Assembly (NCBI GenBank): GCA_017308595.1
Contig: JAFKER010000005.1
Location: 754,950 to 818,949 of the forward strand
Direction: 5' to 3'
Origin: Afipia sp.
GTDB lineage: Bacteria; Pseudomonadota; Alphaproteobacteria; Rhizobiales; Xanthobacteraceae
Length of the DNA stretch: 64,000 nucleotides
The notes beneath the pieces are model-generated. The model worked only from the letters and a program-made list of their open reading frames with translations, had not been told where the DNA came from and made no database searches. The position numbers were made by a program, and so were the translations under genes. Positions 37,363 through 45,682 of the stretch are shown here, piece by piece (the stretch's first letter is position 1; each line of letters starts with the position of its first letter).

Positions 37363-38319
37363 ATGATTGCGCTGTTGATCGGCGGAACGGTTGTATTCTG
37401 TATCGGCCTCTTAACGGTCGTTTTTGGGATTCCGATCAAGGAATTCAGCTTTGGCAGCACAATGATCCTGGCCGGGTCGATTGTGGCGTGTACCGGGCTG
37501 ATCTTGATCGGGCTGTACGCGGTTGGCCGAGAACTCCGGAGCCTGACGCGGCGTCTCGAGACGGGCTTACCCGTGGCTGCCGTACCGGCTGTGCTGCCTC
37601 CGGAGCCGGAGCCCAAAACCGATCTTCATGCTCGCGCGGCCCGAATGCCGCCTGAACCGCCTGCGCGTCCGGCCGCTGCGAGGCCGTCTCGCGAAGATAC
37701 GCTGTTCACGCGCGACCAGCCGCCTGACGAACCGCGCGGAGAGGACTCCGCCTTCGGCGGTCAGGACCGTGCACCCGAGGTTCCGGCTTGGGAAGACCAT
37801 CCCGTCACGCGGGCCCGCGCCGCCGCGCCACCACCCGAGCCGTTCGATCCGCCCGCCGAGCCTGCGCAGCCTCAGCGCCGCAACATCATGTTTTCATCGC
37901 ATCGGCGTGACAAGAATCGCGCCGTGCTGCGCGAGGATTCTTCCGCCGATCAAAACGTGCCGCGGGCCGATGATCAGCACCGAAACGAGAAGGAAACCGG
38001 TTCGTCCGACCCATTTGATCGGGCCTGGCCGCAACCGGGCCGGATGCGGCAGGATACACGGCAGGAAACGTCCCCAATTTCGAACGACGGGTCATCGTCT
38101 CAACCTGCAGACAGCGAAGCGCTTGAGCCAGTCCGCGAGCGTTTCCAGCTGCCCCGGCGCGCCGACACGTCGTCCGTGACGGTTGTGAAATCCGGCGTCG
38201 TCGATTCGATGGCCTACTCGTTGTATTCCGACGGCTCCATCGAGGCACAGATGCCCGAGGGCATGGTGCGCTTTGCCTCCATCGACGAACTGCGGGCACA
38301 TCTGGACCAGCGCAACTAG
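37363..38319 (+). CDS. Unknown membrane protein with proline-rich cytoplasmic tail
   Basis: 318 aa from ATG 37363, which has GGAG seven bases upstream; a TTG at 37327 is also in frame. Two transmembrane helices come first (MIALLIGGTVVFCIGLLTVV and TMILAGSIVACTGLILIGLY). A long disordered region (about 70-255) is rich in Pro, Glu, Arg and Ala. A conserved-looking C-terminus (VVDSMAYSLYSDGSIEAQMP then GMVRFASIDELRAHLDQ) forms a small domain. Homologues exist in related rhizobia as far as I recall, without known function. The terminal domain may be the functional part. Confidence 0.72.
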   Translation: MIALLIGGTVVFCIGLLTVVFGIPIKEFSFGSTMILAGSIVACTGLILIGLYAVGRELRSLTRRLETGLPVAAVPAVLPPEPEPKTDLHARAARMPPEPPARPAAARPSREDTLFTRDQPPDEPRGEDSAFGGQDRAPEVPAWEDHPVTRARAAAPPPEPFDPPAEPAQPQRRNIMFSSHRRDKNRAVLREDSSADQNVPRADDQHRNEKETGSSDPFDRAWPQPGRMRQDTRQETSPISNDGSSSQPADSEALEPVRERFQLPRRADTSSVTVVKSGVVDSMAYSLYSDGSIEAQMPEGMVRFASIDELRAHLDQRN

Positions 38320-38506
38320 CTGCACGGATTAGGGGCGGTCAGGCCGCCAAATAAACCGCATGCCCGCTGGGTTCTTCTTGTCATGCCTGCGACGTATACT
38401 TCATATTTGGTAAGTATAGATGGTCACGGATCTCTAATACCTGCAGACTATTTCATGCGAGCCGCAGGTTTATCTACAGCTCCGATCACGTTTGAAAGAC
38501 ATCAAC

Positions 38507-38920
38507 ATGAGTGAGTCTGGCCCGAAGGGGTTTGTCGATCTGACCGCGTCGATCGTTTCTGCTTATGTCAGCAACAATCCGACCACCGCGTCTGAAATTC
38601 CGGCGCTGATCAGCCAGATCCATGCCGCGCTAGTGCGGGTATCGAACAGCGATCTTGAGCCCGTGCCGGAGCCCGCCAAGCCTGCGGTCTCCGTCAAGAA
38701 ATCGATGACATCGGACTATCTTGTCTGTCTTGAAGACGGCAAACGATTCAAGTCGCTCAAGAGGCACCTGCGAACTCAGTACAATATGAGTCCTGAGCAA
38801 TACCGCGAGAAATGGGGCCTTCCCGCCGACTATCCGATGGTTGCGCCCAATTACGCCGTTGCGCGTTCCCAGCTTGCCAAGAAGATGGGTCTCGGCCAGC
38901 AACGCCGTCGGCGGAAATAA
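38507..38920 (+). CDS. MucR/Ros-family transcriptional regulator
   Basis: 137 aa from ATG 38507 (TTG 38492 is in frame). An N-terminal helical oligomerisation region ([17 protein letters not shown]) precedes the Ros-type zinc-finger domain [20 protein letters not shown] and [20 protein letters not shown], and a basic tail ends in QQRRRRK. MucR proteins are nucleoid-associated regulators of surface polysaccharide, motility and cell-cycle genes. The finger ligands are C74 and H87; the second cysteine position is Asp and the usual second His is Gln (HLRTQYN). It is a single gene with a 180-base upstream region. Confidence 0.93.
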   Translation: MSESGPKGFVDLTASIVSAYVSNNPTTASEIPALISQIHAALVRVSNSDLEPVPEPAKPAVSVKKSMTSDYLVCLEDGKRFKSLKRHLRTQYNMSPEQYREKWGLPADYPMVAPNYAVARSQLAKKMGLGQQRRRRK

Positions 38921-39080
38921 CGCTGCAATCGCGGCTTGCCCCAATCCGGGAATAATTTCACATTGCGGGTGTCCAGGGCCGCGCTCCAGCGCGCCGGGTC
39001 GTTTTCCGTGAACGGCTATTCCAAGGTTGCTTTGTCATCGAGATGTGGGTATATATTCCTATATCGGTGACGAGGTGACG

Positions 39081-39191
39081 ATGTTTGAAATACGCTCTCC
39101 TGACGCTGTTGTGCCCCCGCCAGAACCCGCATTCGCCGGCCTGCATCCGGATGACATCTGCCTCGCCGGACCCCATGGAGGCGCACAATGA
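39081..39191 (+). CDS. Unknown 36-aa peptide coupled to the DUF6456 gene
   Basis: 36 codons from ATG 39081, with GAGGTGAC directly upstream. The stop overlaps the ATG of the next gene (ATGA, 39188-39191). The product is acidic and proline-rich (DAVVPPPEPAFAGLHPDDI). It could be a small protein or only a translational-coupling leader; the strong ribosome site and exact coupling favour real translation. Confidence 0.5.
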   Translation: MFEIRSPDAVVPPPEPAFAGLHPDDICLAGPHGGAQ

Positions 39192-39814
39192 AACGGCCGC
39201 AACGCTCGGCATCCGGCCCAGGCTCCGCCAAACCCTCTCGGCAGACGGTTCACGGGGATGCAATCGATCTTTTCCGCGCGCAGCATCTGGATCTCGTCTC
39301 GCGCGATCTGATGACGGACACGGGTGTATTGCAGGTCCTGGTCAACGACAGCGAAAGTCCGCTGGCGTGGCTCGCCCGCCGCAAGGGGCGCGACGGTCGG
39401 GCGATGATTGCACCGGATCAGTTTATCGCGGGCGAGCGCTTGCGCGCGGACTTCACGCGCGGACACATGACGCCGCGTGTGACCTCCAGCTGGACCGGCA
39501 TCGCGGGCACGAAGGGCGCCGGCGGCGGCGCTGGCGAGATGACGGATCTCATTCTGGCCTCACGCCAGCGCGTGCGGTTGGCACTGGAGGCCTGCGGCCC
39601 TGAATTTTCAGGGCTGCTTCTCGACGTCTGCTGTTTTCTGCGCGGTCTGGAAGACGTGGAGCGCGAGCGCGGCTGGCCACCCCGCTCGGCGAAGGTGGTG
39701 TTGCAACTGGCGCTGGATCGCCTGGCGCGCCATTACGGGCTTCGCAGCGATACGACCGGCAGCGGTTCTGGGATCAGGACATGGCTCGCCGACAATACAG
39801 GCTTCACGCCATGA
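39188..39814 (+). CDS. DUF6456 domain protein
   Basis: 208 aa. The central and C-terminal part (SPLAWLARRKGRDGRAMIAP, QFIAGERLRADFTRGHMTPR, and the LLLDVCCFLRGLEDVERERG stretch with WPPRSAKVVLQLALDRLARH) matches DUF6456, an alphaproteobacterial domain often joined to a helix-turn-helix. No N-terminal HTH is present here. It probably acts as a regulator or DNA-binding accessory. Translation is coupled to a 36-codon ORF. Confidence 0.8.
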   Translation: MKRPQRSASGPGSAKPSRQTVHGDAIDLFRAQHLDLVSRDLMTDTGVLQVLVNDSESPLAWLARRKGRDGRAMIAPDQFIAGERLRADFTRGHMTPRVTSSWTGIAGTKGAGGGAGEMTDLILASRQRVRLALEACGPEFSGLLLDVCCFLRGLEDVERERGWPPRSAKVVLQLALDRLARHYGLRSDTTGSGSGIRTWLADNTGFTP

Positions 39815-39845
39815 TCCGCCGGTTCAAGAATCAGAGGCTTGATAC

Positions 39846-40271
39846 TTAACCGGCCTGAGCCAGCGTTTCGCGGGCATCGTTCCTGATGCGCTCCACCATG
39901 GATCGCAGACCGTTGGAACGTTGCGGCGTCAGATGTTCGCGGAACCCGAGTTCGTCGAAGATCGCGATCGGATCGGTGTCCAGAATATCCTTTGGAGTTT
40001 TTCCGGATTGGATAGTGAGCAGGATCGCGATCAGTCCGCGCACGATATGCGCGTCGCTGTCGCCCTTGAAATTCAGCACCGGCTCCGCGCCGCTGTGGTC
40101 GATCTCGCGCGACAGCCAGACCTGGCTGGCGCAGCCTGAAACCTTGTTTTGCGCGGAATGCTCGGTCTCGCTCATCGGCGCCAGCGTGCGGCCAAGCTCG
40201 ATCACATAACGGTAGCGGTCGTCCCACTCGTCGAGCAGTTCAAAATTGTCCCGGATATCGTCGATAGTCAT
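39846..40271 (-). CDS. sufE: SufE-family sulfur acceptor
   Basis: 141 aa from ATG 40271. The family pattern MTIDDIRDNFELLDEWDDRY, then LGRTLAPMSETEHSAQNKVS, leads to the acceptor cysteine C47 in KVSGCASQVW. SufE takes persulfide sulfur from the cysteine desulfurase SufS and passes it to the SufBCD Fe-S scaffold. The C-terminus (LTPQRSNGLRSMVERIR) is typical. It is outside a suf operon in this window. Confidence 0.94.
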   Translation of the reverse strand: MTIDDIRDNFELLDEWDDRYRYVIELGRTLAPMSETEHSAQNKVSGCASQVWLSREIDHSGAEPVLNFKGDSDAHIVRGLIAILLTIQSGKTPKDILDTDPIAIFDELGFREHLTPQRSNGLRSMVERIRNDARETLAQAG

Positions 40272-40385
40272 GGCGGTCCGCAGGCTCGTGTCAGATGTCG
40301 GCACGAGCCATATATGAGATCGCGGAGTCTCGATAGCCATAAGTTCCGGGCTATTTCGGCCCGAAACATGAGGCTTGGAACAGGT

Positions 40386-40844
40386 TTATTGGACCGTTGT
40401 CGATGCTGGTGGCTGCCATTCAATGGCGAGATCGTCCTGCGTCAGTGTCTGCCGCGCGATCACCACGGTATCCGCACTGGCAGGTTCAAGGTCATCTGCC
40501 GTGCCGATTGAACCGGTATGGTCTGGCGCCTTCTTGGCTGTCTTTTCGACAGGTTCCGGCGCCTTCTTTTCGTTCTTTTCGGCCTTGTCAGTGATGAACT
40601 GATAAACCTTCCGCGCGCCGGATTGCGCGCGCTCGCCGATCACCGTCGCTGCTTGTCCGCCCACGGTACATGCCGCCGGCTGCCGATTGCAGAACTGGGT
40701 CATGTCCGAGACGGCCGCAGTCGCAGCCGAGATGGCGTCCGATGCGCCGATCTGCGGACCCTTGTCCTTGTCGGGTGACTTGTCGGTCGGCAGCAGCACG
40801 AGCACGAGCCCGAGCCAGAATGCCATGCGAAGAAGGAAGAACAT
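40386..40844 (-). CDS. DUF5330 family membrane-anchored protein
   Basis: 152 aa from ATG 40844 with GGGGTG ahead. A hydrophobic N-terminus (MFFLLRMAFWLGLVLVLLP) anchors or exports it. The conserved part ISAATAAVSDMTQFCNRQPA then ACTVGGQAATVIGERAQSGA has two cysteines (CNRQPAAC) that could form a disulfide in the periplasm, as in DUF5330. A Lys/Glu/Pro-rich tail follows. Function unknown. Confidence 0.78.
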   Translation of the reverse strand: MFFLLRMAFWLGLVLVLLPTDKSPDKDKGPQIGASDAISAATAAVSDMTQFCNRQPAACTVGGQAATVIGERAQSGARKVYQFITDKAEKNEKKAPEPVEKTAKKAPDHTGSIGTADDLEPASADTVVIARQTLTQDDLAIEWQPPASTTVQ

Positions 40845-41283
40845 CACACACCCCGTCGATCGCTTCACCGGAGTTGCTTCATCGCAATGAAGTGCTCCGC
40901 CCCGTTGCGATTGATCTCGCAATCATCGCTGTCGTATCAGACGCGGATAAATCTCCGGTTCTTGCGCTGTCTAAAATTTGAATGGTTTGATTTGGCGTAA
41001 ATTTTCGATTGATGGATCGCCTCGATCTCCAACGGATTTGCAGCGGCCGGTTTGGATGTGCACGATTTCGAAACCATAACCTTGGGCGATGGAAACTTCG
41101 CGTTCACCATTCCAATGGATGAGACCGGAGGATTTCACGCGAAACGGCATGTCTGGCAGGTGTTATCCGCAATCGGGCGCGCGCCTTAGCGTTCGCTTAA
41201 GTTCGCTCTGACACGATCCGCCAAACGAAAAACGGGGGCGTTCCGGCCGTCAAGACGACGACCGGCCGAACGGTGAGAACAAC
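40845..41283. other. 439-base divergent intergenic region with leader hairpin
   Basis: It lies between the DUF5330 gene and the histidine kinase. A strong hairpin (41239-41249 with 41263-41272, one bulge) is 12 bases before the kinase GTG start and may hinder its translation. A 43-codon ORF from GTG 41058 to TAG 41189 reads VHDFETITLGDGNFAFTIPM at its start and looks protein-like, but it lacks a clear ribosome site; it could be a small gene or a remnant. Confidence 0.4.
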
Positions 41284-43098
41284 GTGAAATTGTCCGGCAT
41301 TATACGCGATCATCTGGACTCGCTGCTGCATCCATCGGCGCGGCGGGATCTGATGACGCAAGCCCGCCACCGCGCCTTCATCGGTCCGCGACTGCTCGGC
41401 GGCCTTGCCGCGCTCGCTTCACTTCCACTTTATCTTGTGGTTCGCGGAGCGCCGCAGGAAGTCGAGGTCATGGTGTTCGCGTGGCTGATCGCGCCCATCC
41501 TCATTTCATATTATCTGTCGCGCACAGGCCATTACGAGCGCGCGCATATGCTTTCATCGACCGCGCTGGCCGCGGTGGTGATGGCGGTCTGCATCAATAC
41601 CGGCGGCATCTCGTCGTTCGCGGCGATCTGGCTTGTGGCAGTTCCGCTGGACGCAGCACTGTCGGCCTCGCGGCGCGCAGTCGCCATTGCAGTCGTGCTC
41701 GCGCTGGGTTGCGCGCTCGGACTTGTTGCGATCGAAGCTTTCGGCGTGCTTCCGCTCTCGCGTATTCCGGCATCCTACAGTTCGCTGTTCGAGGCGGTCG
41801 GCATCGCCACCGCGACGATCTATGCGTCAGCGCTGGCATTCAGTGCTGAATCGCTGGCCCGCATGAGCCGGAATCTTTTGACCGTGGAAGAGGAGCGTTA
41901 CCGCCTTCTGGCCCATAACATCAGCGACGTGATTTCCCGGCATAGCCGCAACGGCGCGATCCGATTCATTTCGCCCGCGGCGGAAGCCTTGTTCGGAACG
42001 CCGGCCGCGCTGCTGCTCGAGCATGGACTGTTCGACCGGGTTCATGTTGCCGATCGCCCGGCTTATCTGACCGCTCTTTCAGAGGCTGCACGCAGCGGTG
42101 ACGAGCGCAGTGTTGAATTCCGCGTGCGACGTGACGCCCAGGAACGCGCGCTGACCGCCGAATTTATCTGGATCGAAATGCGGTGCCGCCCGATCGATGC
42201 GTCGGCGCGGCCGGCGACCGATCCCGGCGTCGATGTCGTCGCCGTGATGCGCGACGTCACAGAGCGGAAGCTTCAGGAACAGGCGCTGGAAGCGGCGCAT
42301 ATGGAAGCGGAGCGGGCGGGTGCGTCGAAGTCGCGTTTCCTTGCCACCATGAGCCATGAATTGCGGACGCCGCTGAACGCCATTATCGGCTTCTCGGAAA
42401 TGATCGTTCGCGAGAACGAAATGATGATCGATGCGGCACGACGTCAGGAATATGCCAAGCTGATCAACGAATCCGGTCTGCATCTGCTGTCGGTCGTGAA
42501 TGGCATTCTCGACATGTCGAAGATGGAGAGCGGCAACTTCGAGATCGTTCCGGAGCTGTTTGCTCCGCGAGAGTCGCTGATCGGCTGCTGCAACCTGATG
42601 GTTCTTAAGGCTCGCGAGAATGGCATCGACATTGTGACCCGCGCGCCGCTCGACTTGCCGCAAATCACTGGCGATCCGCGCGCCTTTAAGCAGATGTTGC
42701 TCAACCTGCTATCCAACGCGATCAAGTTTTCCGAGCGTGATGGCACCGTTACGGTGACGGCCGGGATCGAGGGCTCTCGCCTGATGGTCCGGGTGATCGA
42801 CAACGGTGTCGGCATCGGCGCGGAAGACCTCAAGCGGATCGGAGATCCATTCTTCCAGGCGGGCAAGACCTATCAGCGGCGTCACGAAGGCACCGGACTT
42901 GGGCTTTCCATCGTCAAAAGCCTCGTTGCGATGCATGGCGGCGAGATGACCGTGCAAAGCCAAGTCAACGTCGGCACCACCGTGACCGTCTCCCTGCCTA
43001 TGGTGTTTACACCGCCAGCCGAAAAGCCCAGCAATATCGCGACCCTCGCGCCGCAGCGCGCCGAACCTCAAGACTATCAGGTGAAGAAAAGTGCCTAG
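41284..43098 (+). CDS. Membrane PAS histidine kinase (DivJ/PleC-like)
   Basis: 604 aa from GTG 41284. Residues 35-195 hold about six transmembrane helices. A PAS domain occupies about 210-335 (YRLLAHNISDVISRHSRNGA to VVAVMRDVTERKLQEQ). The dimerisation domain has H358 in FLATMSHELRTPLNAIIGFS. The ATPase has the N box MLLNLLSNAIKFSERDG, the G1 box VIDNGVGIGAEDL and the G2 box GTGLGLSIVKSLVAMHGG. The layout resembles DivJ/PleC cell-cycle kinases of alphaproteobacteria, but no receiver partner is nearby, so the assignment is tentative. It overlaps the next gene by eight bases. Confidence 0.9.
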   Translation: MKLSGIIRDHLDSLLHPSARRDLMTQARHRAFIGPRLLGGLAALASLPLYLVVRGAPQEVEVMVFAWLIAPILISYYLSRTGHYERAHMLSSTALAAVVMAVCINTGGISSFAAIWLVAVPLDAALSASRRAVAIAVVLALGCALGLVAIEAFGVLPLSRIPASYSSLFEAVGIATATIYASALAFSAESLARMSRNLLTVEEERYRLLAHNISDVISRHSRNGAIRFISPAAEALFGTPAALLLEHGLFDRVHVADRPAYLTALSEAARSGDERSVEFRVRRDAQERALTAEFIWIEMRCRPIDASARPATDPGVDVVAVMRDVTERKLQEQALEAAHMEAERAGASKSRFLATMSHELRTPLNAIIGFSEMIVRENEMMIDAARRQEYAKLINESGLHLLSVVNGILDMSKMESGNFEIVPELFAPRESLIGCCNLMVLKARENGIDIVTRAPLDLPQITGDPRAFKQMLLNLLSNAIKFSERDGTVTVTAGIEGSRLMVRVIDNGVGIGAEDLKRIGDPFFQAGKTYQRRHEGTGLGLSIVKSLVAMHGGEMTVQSQVNVGTTVTVSLPMVFTPPAEKPSNIATLAPQRAEPQDYQVKKSA

Positions 43099-43717
43099 AC
43101 AAATCGCAGAAGACGATGAGAAGCCCCGCCGCCGCCGCCGTGCGGCCGCAGTTGCTGTCGAGGCTGAACCGGAGTCGGAACGCGGTCTGATCATGCGCGT
43201 CCTGTTGCACAGCCCGAAAGATACGCTGGCCGCAACGGCCGCGCTTGCCGCAGTCATTGCCATTGTCACCAATGCGATGTTCCTGCAGGCCGGACGTCAT
43301 CCGTCCCCGTTATTCAGCACAGCCGCAGTGTCGGCGTTGCCCGCTGCGCTTGCGCCTACACCGGCGCCGTTGCCGCGCGTTCGCCCGCCAGAAGCCGAGC
43401 CGCGTGTTACCGAGAAGCCGGCAGAGCCGGTGAAGCAGGCCATGGCGCCTGCCGCGCCGCGCCCCCCGGCGCCGGTTCATGCGGCAAAGAGCGATCCCGT
43501 GGGCGATCTGATTGTCTCGACACGGCGCATTGCCGCGGTCCAGCGTGCGCTCACCGAGTTCGGCTATGGCCAGCTCAAGCCGACCGGCGTGATCGGTACG
43601 GATACGCAGGCCGCGATCCAGAAGTTCGAGCGTGACCGCAAGCTGCCGCTCACGGGTCAGTTGTCGGACCGCCTGATCCGCGATCTGACCGTTCTGACCG
43701 GTCGGCCCCTTGAGTAG
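43091..43717 (+). CDS. Peptidoglycan-binding domain membrane protein
   Basis: 208 aa, starting at GTG 43091 within the kinase gene. An Arg-rich cytoplasmic start (DEKPRRRRRAAAVAV) precedes one transmembrane helix (TLAATAALAAVIAIVTNAMF). A Pro/Ala-rich spacer follows. The C-terminal 65 residues form a PG_binding_1 domain (IAAVQRALTEFGYGQLKPTG, VIGTDTQAAIQKFERDRKL). It should span the inner membrane and touch peptidoglycan. The overlap with the kinase suggests that the two act together, perhaps in sensing the cell wall. Confidence 0.87.
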   Translation: MPRQIAEDDEKPRRRRRAAAVAVEAEPESERGLIMRVLLHSPKDTLAATAALAAVIAIVTNAMFLQAGRHPSPLFSTAAVSALPAALAPTPAPLPRVRPPEAEPRVTEKPAEPVKQAMAPAAPRPPAPVHAAKSDPVGDLIVSTRRIAAVQRALTEFGYGQLKPTGVIGTDTQAAIQKFERDRKLPLTGQLSDRLIRDLTVLTGRPLE

Positions 43718-43720
43718 CGC

Positions 43721-43879
43721 TTAATCCCGCGGGCCATACCACCAGTGAATCGATTGGCGCGGACGATGCTCCTCCTTGTGCGAGGGCAGTGTCAGTCCGC
43801 GCCAAAAGCCAACGACCATGAAAAGACAGAGCCCCGCGCCTAGGATGTAGGGTAGGATGTGAAGCAGCGCTGCGAACAT
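43721..43879 (-). CDS. Unknown 52-aa membrane protein
   Basis: 52 codons, ATG 43879 to TAA 43721. The first half is a single hydrophobic helix (LLHILPYILGAGLCLFMVVG) and the tail is basic and aromatic (HRPRQSIHWWYGPRD). The composition is coding-like and it fills the gap between the peptidoglycan-binding gene and DUF1491. The ribosome site is weak. Function unknown. Confidence 0.55.
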   Translation of the reverse strand: MFAALLHILPYILGAGLCLFMVVGFWRGLTLPSHKEEHRPRQSIHWWYGPRD

Positions 43880-43939
43880 GGCCGGTCGATTCCGTTGTCA
43901 TTCCTTCCTTGGTCTCTCCATGCACACGATCGGTTCGAG

Positions 43940-44287
43940 ATGTCCCGCCTGAAATCGTCGATATGGGTTGCGGGCTACCTGCGGCGATGCCAGGGCGAGG
44001 GCATGTTCGGCGCCGTCCGGCGACGGGGCGCGGAGGAGGCCGGTGCGGTATTTGTGAAGATCGCCCTGATGGATGGCACGGCGTTGCTGTTCGTTCCCGC
44101 GCCGCAGACGGCTTACGATGACAGCAGGCCCGTGGAACGCGTTTTCATCCAGTCGCCGCCGCAAGCGGTGGACGAAGCGACGGTCGAGGCGAGGCTCGCC
44201 AAGGAAATCAATTTCGACCCGGATGTCTGGATTGTCGAGATCGAGGACCGGGCAGGGCGGCACTTCCTCGACCTTGCGAAAACCTAG
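43940..44287 (+). CDS. DUF1491 family protein
   Basis: 115 aa from ATG 43940 (GAG just before it). SIWVAGYLRRCQGEGMFGAV and RRGAEEAGAVFVKIALMDGT are the DUF1491 hallmarks, and FDPDVWIVEIEDRAGRHFLD ends it. Small alphaproteobacterial protein of unknown function. Its last four bases overlap the 3' end of the convergent DUF2336 gene. Confidence 0.88.
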   Translation: MSRLKSSIWVAGYLRRCQGEGMFGAVRRRGAEEAGAVFVKIALMDGTALLFVPAPQTAYDDSRPVERVFIQSPPQAVDEATVEARLAKEINFDPDVWIVEIEDRAGRHFLDLAKT

Positions 44288-45282
44288 CCACGCAACCGGT
44301 CGCGCCCCGGGAGTTGTGCCCCCGCTTGGGTGGCAGGACGCGTCTGCGTTGGTGCTGAACGGGCGCGTTGGCGCTCATCGTCGTAAAGCGCTGGGCGATA
44401 CTTGGCGCGCGTGACGGCGAGCGCCGAACCGCGCCAGGCGGCCAGCATGATCAGAGCCGTCCGCAGTTCGATCACGTCATAGAGCCGTGCCAGCCGGTAA
44501 ACATCCATGACCGACGCGCCGAGCGACGGGTTCAGGAACAGCAATACCCGTTGATAGGATTCGCCCGGCATACCGAGGGCCTTGAGCGCGCAGGCGAGCG
44601 GCTCGCCGCCGGACTCCCGGACGATCTGCGAAGCGACCTGCGATGTCAGGATCAGGGCATCGGCCAATTCCGCCGTAAACCCGGCGGTGTCGGAGGAGAG
44701 GGCAGCCTGCTCCAGAGCAGTGACGGCGCGGGCGGCACGCCGGGGATCGACCGGAGTGGATGGCTTGAGGGGGGTGCCGGTCAGCCCGCGTAGCATCTGG
44801 GCGCGGTGGATACTGTCCGCGCCGAGAAACATCTCGATCAGCCTTGCCGCATCATCCGGCTGCATCGACATGGTCGGTGCGGGTATCGCCGGGGCGACGG
44901 AAACTTCGGGATCGGATACGATTTCAAGATCCGCCGCCGGATCGATCTCGAACATATCCTCGCGCGGTATCGGCTCCCGCCGCAACGCGGGCGCAGTGCT
45001 TTCCATGTGATGCTTCAGTTGCAGCTTCCGGGCGATTTCACGGGGCGTACTGGGATAGATCGCCAGGCGTGTGCGCACTGCCGTGCGCGTGGCATCGTCC
45101 ACTTCATCGATCAGACGTGAAGCCAGTTCAGCGAATTGCCGTTCTTCATCCCGCGTATGGTTCGGGGTCTGGACGTAGAGATCCGTCAGCACACGGAGCA
45201 GCGTCGGGCGAATATCGACGCCCTCGCGCCGGGATAGCGTCATCAGGCCATCAAAGCCGTGAAACATCGGGAGTGTGGTCAT
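44284..45282 (-). CDS. DUF2336 domain protein (second copy of the family)
   Basis: 332 aa from ATG 45282. The N-terminus has DIRPTLLRVLTDLYVQTPNH and ERQFAELASRLIDEVDDATR, the usual DUF2336 opening, and the rest consists of short helices ending in a basic tail (RSAPTQTRPATQAGAQLPGR). It differs widely from the member at 8299-9402, so this is not a recent duplication. Function unknown. Confidence 0.78.
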   Translation of the reverse strand: MTTLPMFHGFDGLMTLSRREGVDIRPTLLRVLTDLYVQTPNHTRDEERQFAELASRLIDEVDDATRTAVRTRLAIYPSTPREIARKLQLKHHMESTAPALRREPIPREDMFEIDPAADLEIVSDPEVSVAPAIPAPTMSMQPDDAARLIEMFLGADSIHRAQMLRGLTGTPLKPSTPVDPRRAARAVTALEQAALSSDTAGFTAELADALILTSQVASQIVRESGGEPLACALKALGMPGESYQRVLLFLNPSLGASVMDVYRLARLYDVIELRTALIMLAAWRGSALAVTRAKYRPALYDDERQRARSAPTQTRPATQAGAQLPGRDRLRG

Positions 45283-45415
45283 GCCGGATACGCGTGTTGG
45301 AGCTTGTTCCAACGTTATCCGGCTGCTGTTAACAAGCCATTAACCATGCTCACTCTTAATGACCGTGTGCCGCCGATCCTTGGAGACATGCAGGGCGGCC
45401 AGGAGAGAGATCGAT

Positions 45416-45622
45416 ATGGGCACCATCGTTGAATTTCCGGCCGATGCAGCGGCGCGTCGCGCCGGGCCGGACGTGAACATGGCCCCGCGCGAGGGAACGG
45501 CAACCATCCTGATTCTCCCCTCCATCCGGATCGAACGCTACGCTGACGAAAGCAGCGATGGTGTCGGACCGGGCGAGGGAACGGCTCCGGGCCGCCGCCG
45601 CAAGCGCCGGGCGCGTTCCTAA
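45416..45622 (+). CDS. Unknown 68-aa protein
   Basis: 68 aa from ATG 45416, with AGGAGAGAG upstream. It starts MGTIVEFPADAAARRAG, has a hydrophobic middle (TATILILPSIRIERYADE) and a basic end (GRRRKRRARS). Similar short proteins occur in related genomes as far as I recall, without known function. It is read away from the DUF2336 gene. Confidence 0.7.
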   Translation: MGTIVEFPADAAARRAGPDVNMAPREGTATILILPSIRIERYADESSDGVGPGEGTAPGRRRKRRARS

Positions 45623-45682
45623 CAACAGTCAGTTTCCCGGCAAGGGTAGGCCGGACCGGCATCACAGAAGCACCGGACCGCG

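Noticed and set aside
8299-45282. The two DUF2336 genes (8299-9402 and 44284-45282) as a recent duplication
   Set aside because: The protein sequences share only the general family pattern and differ in length and composition, so they are old paralogues.
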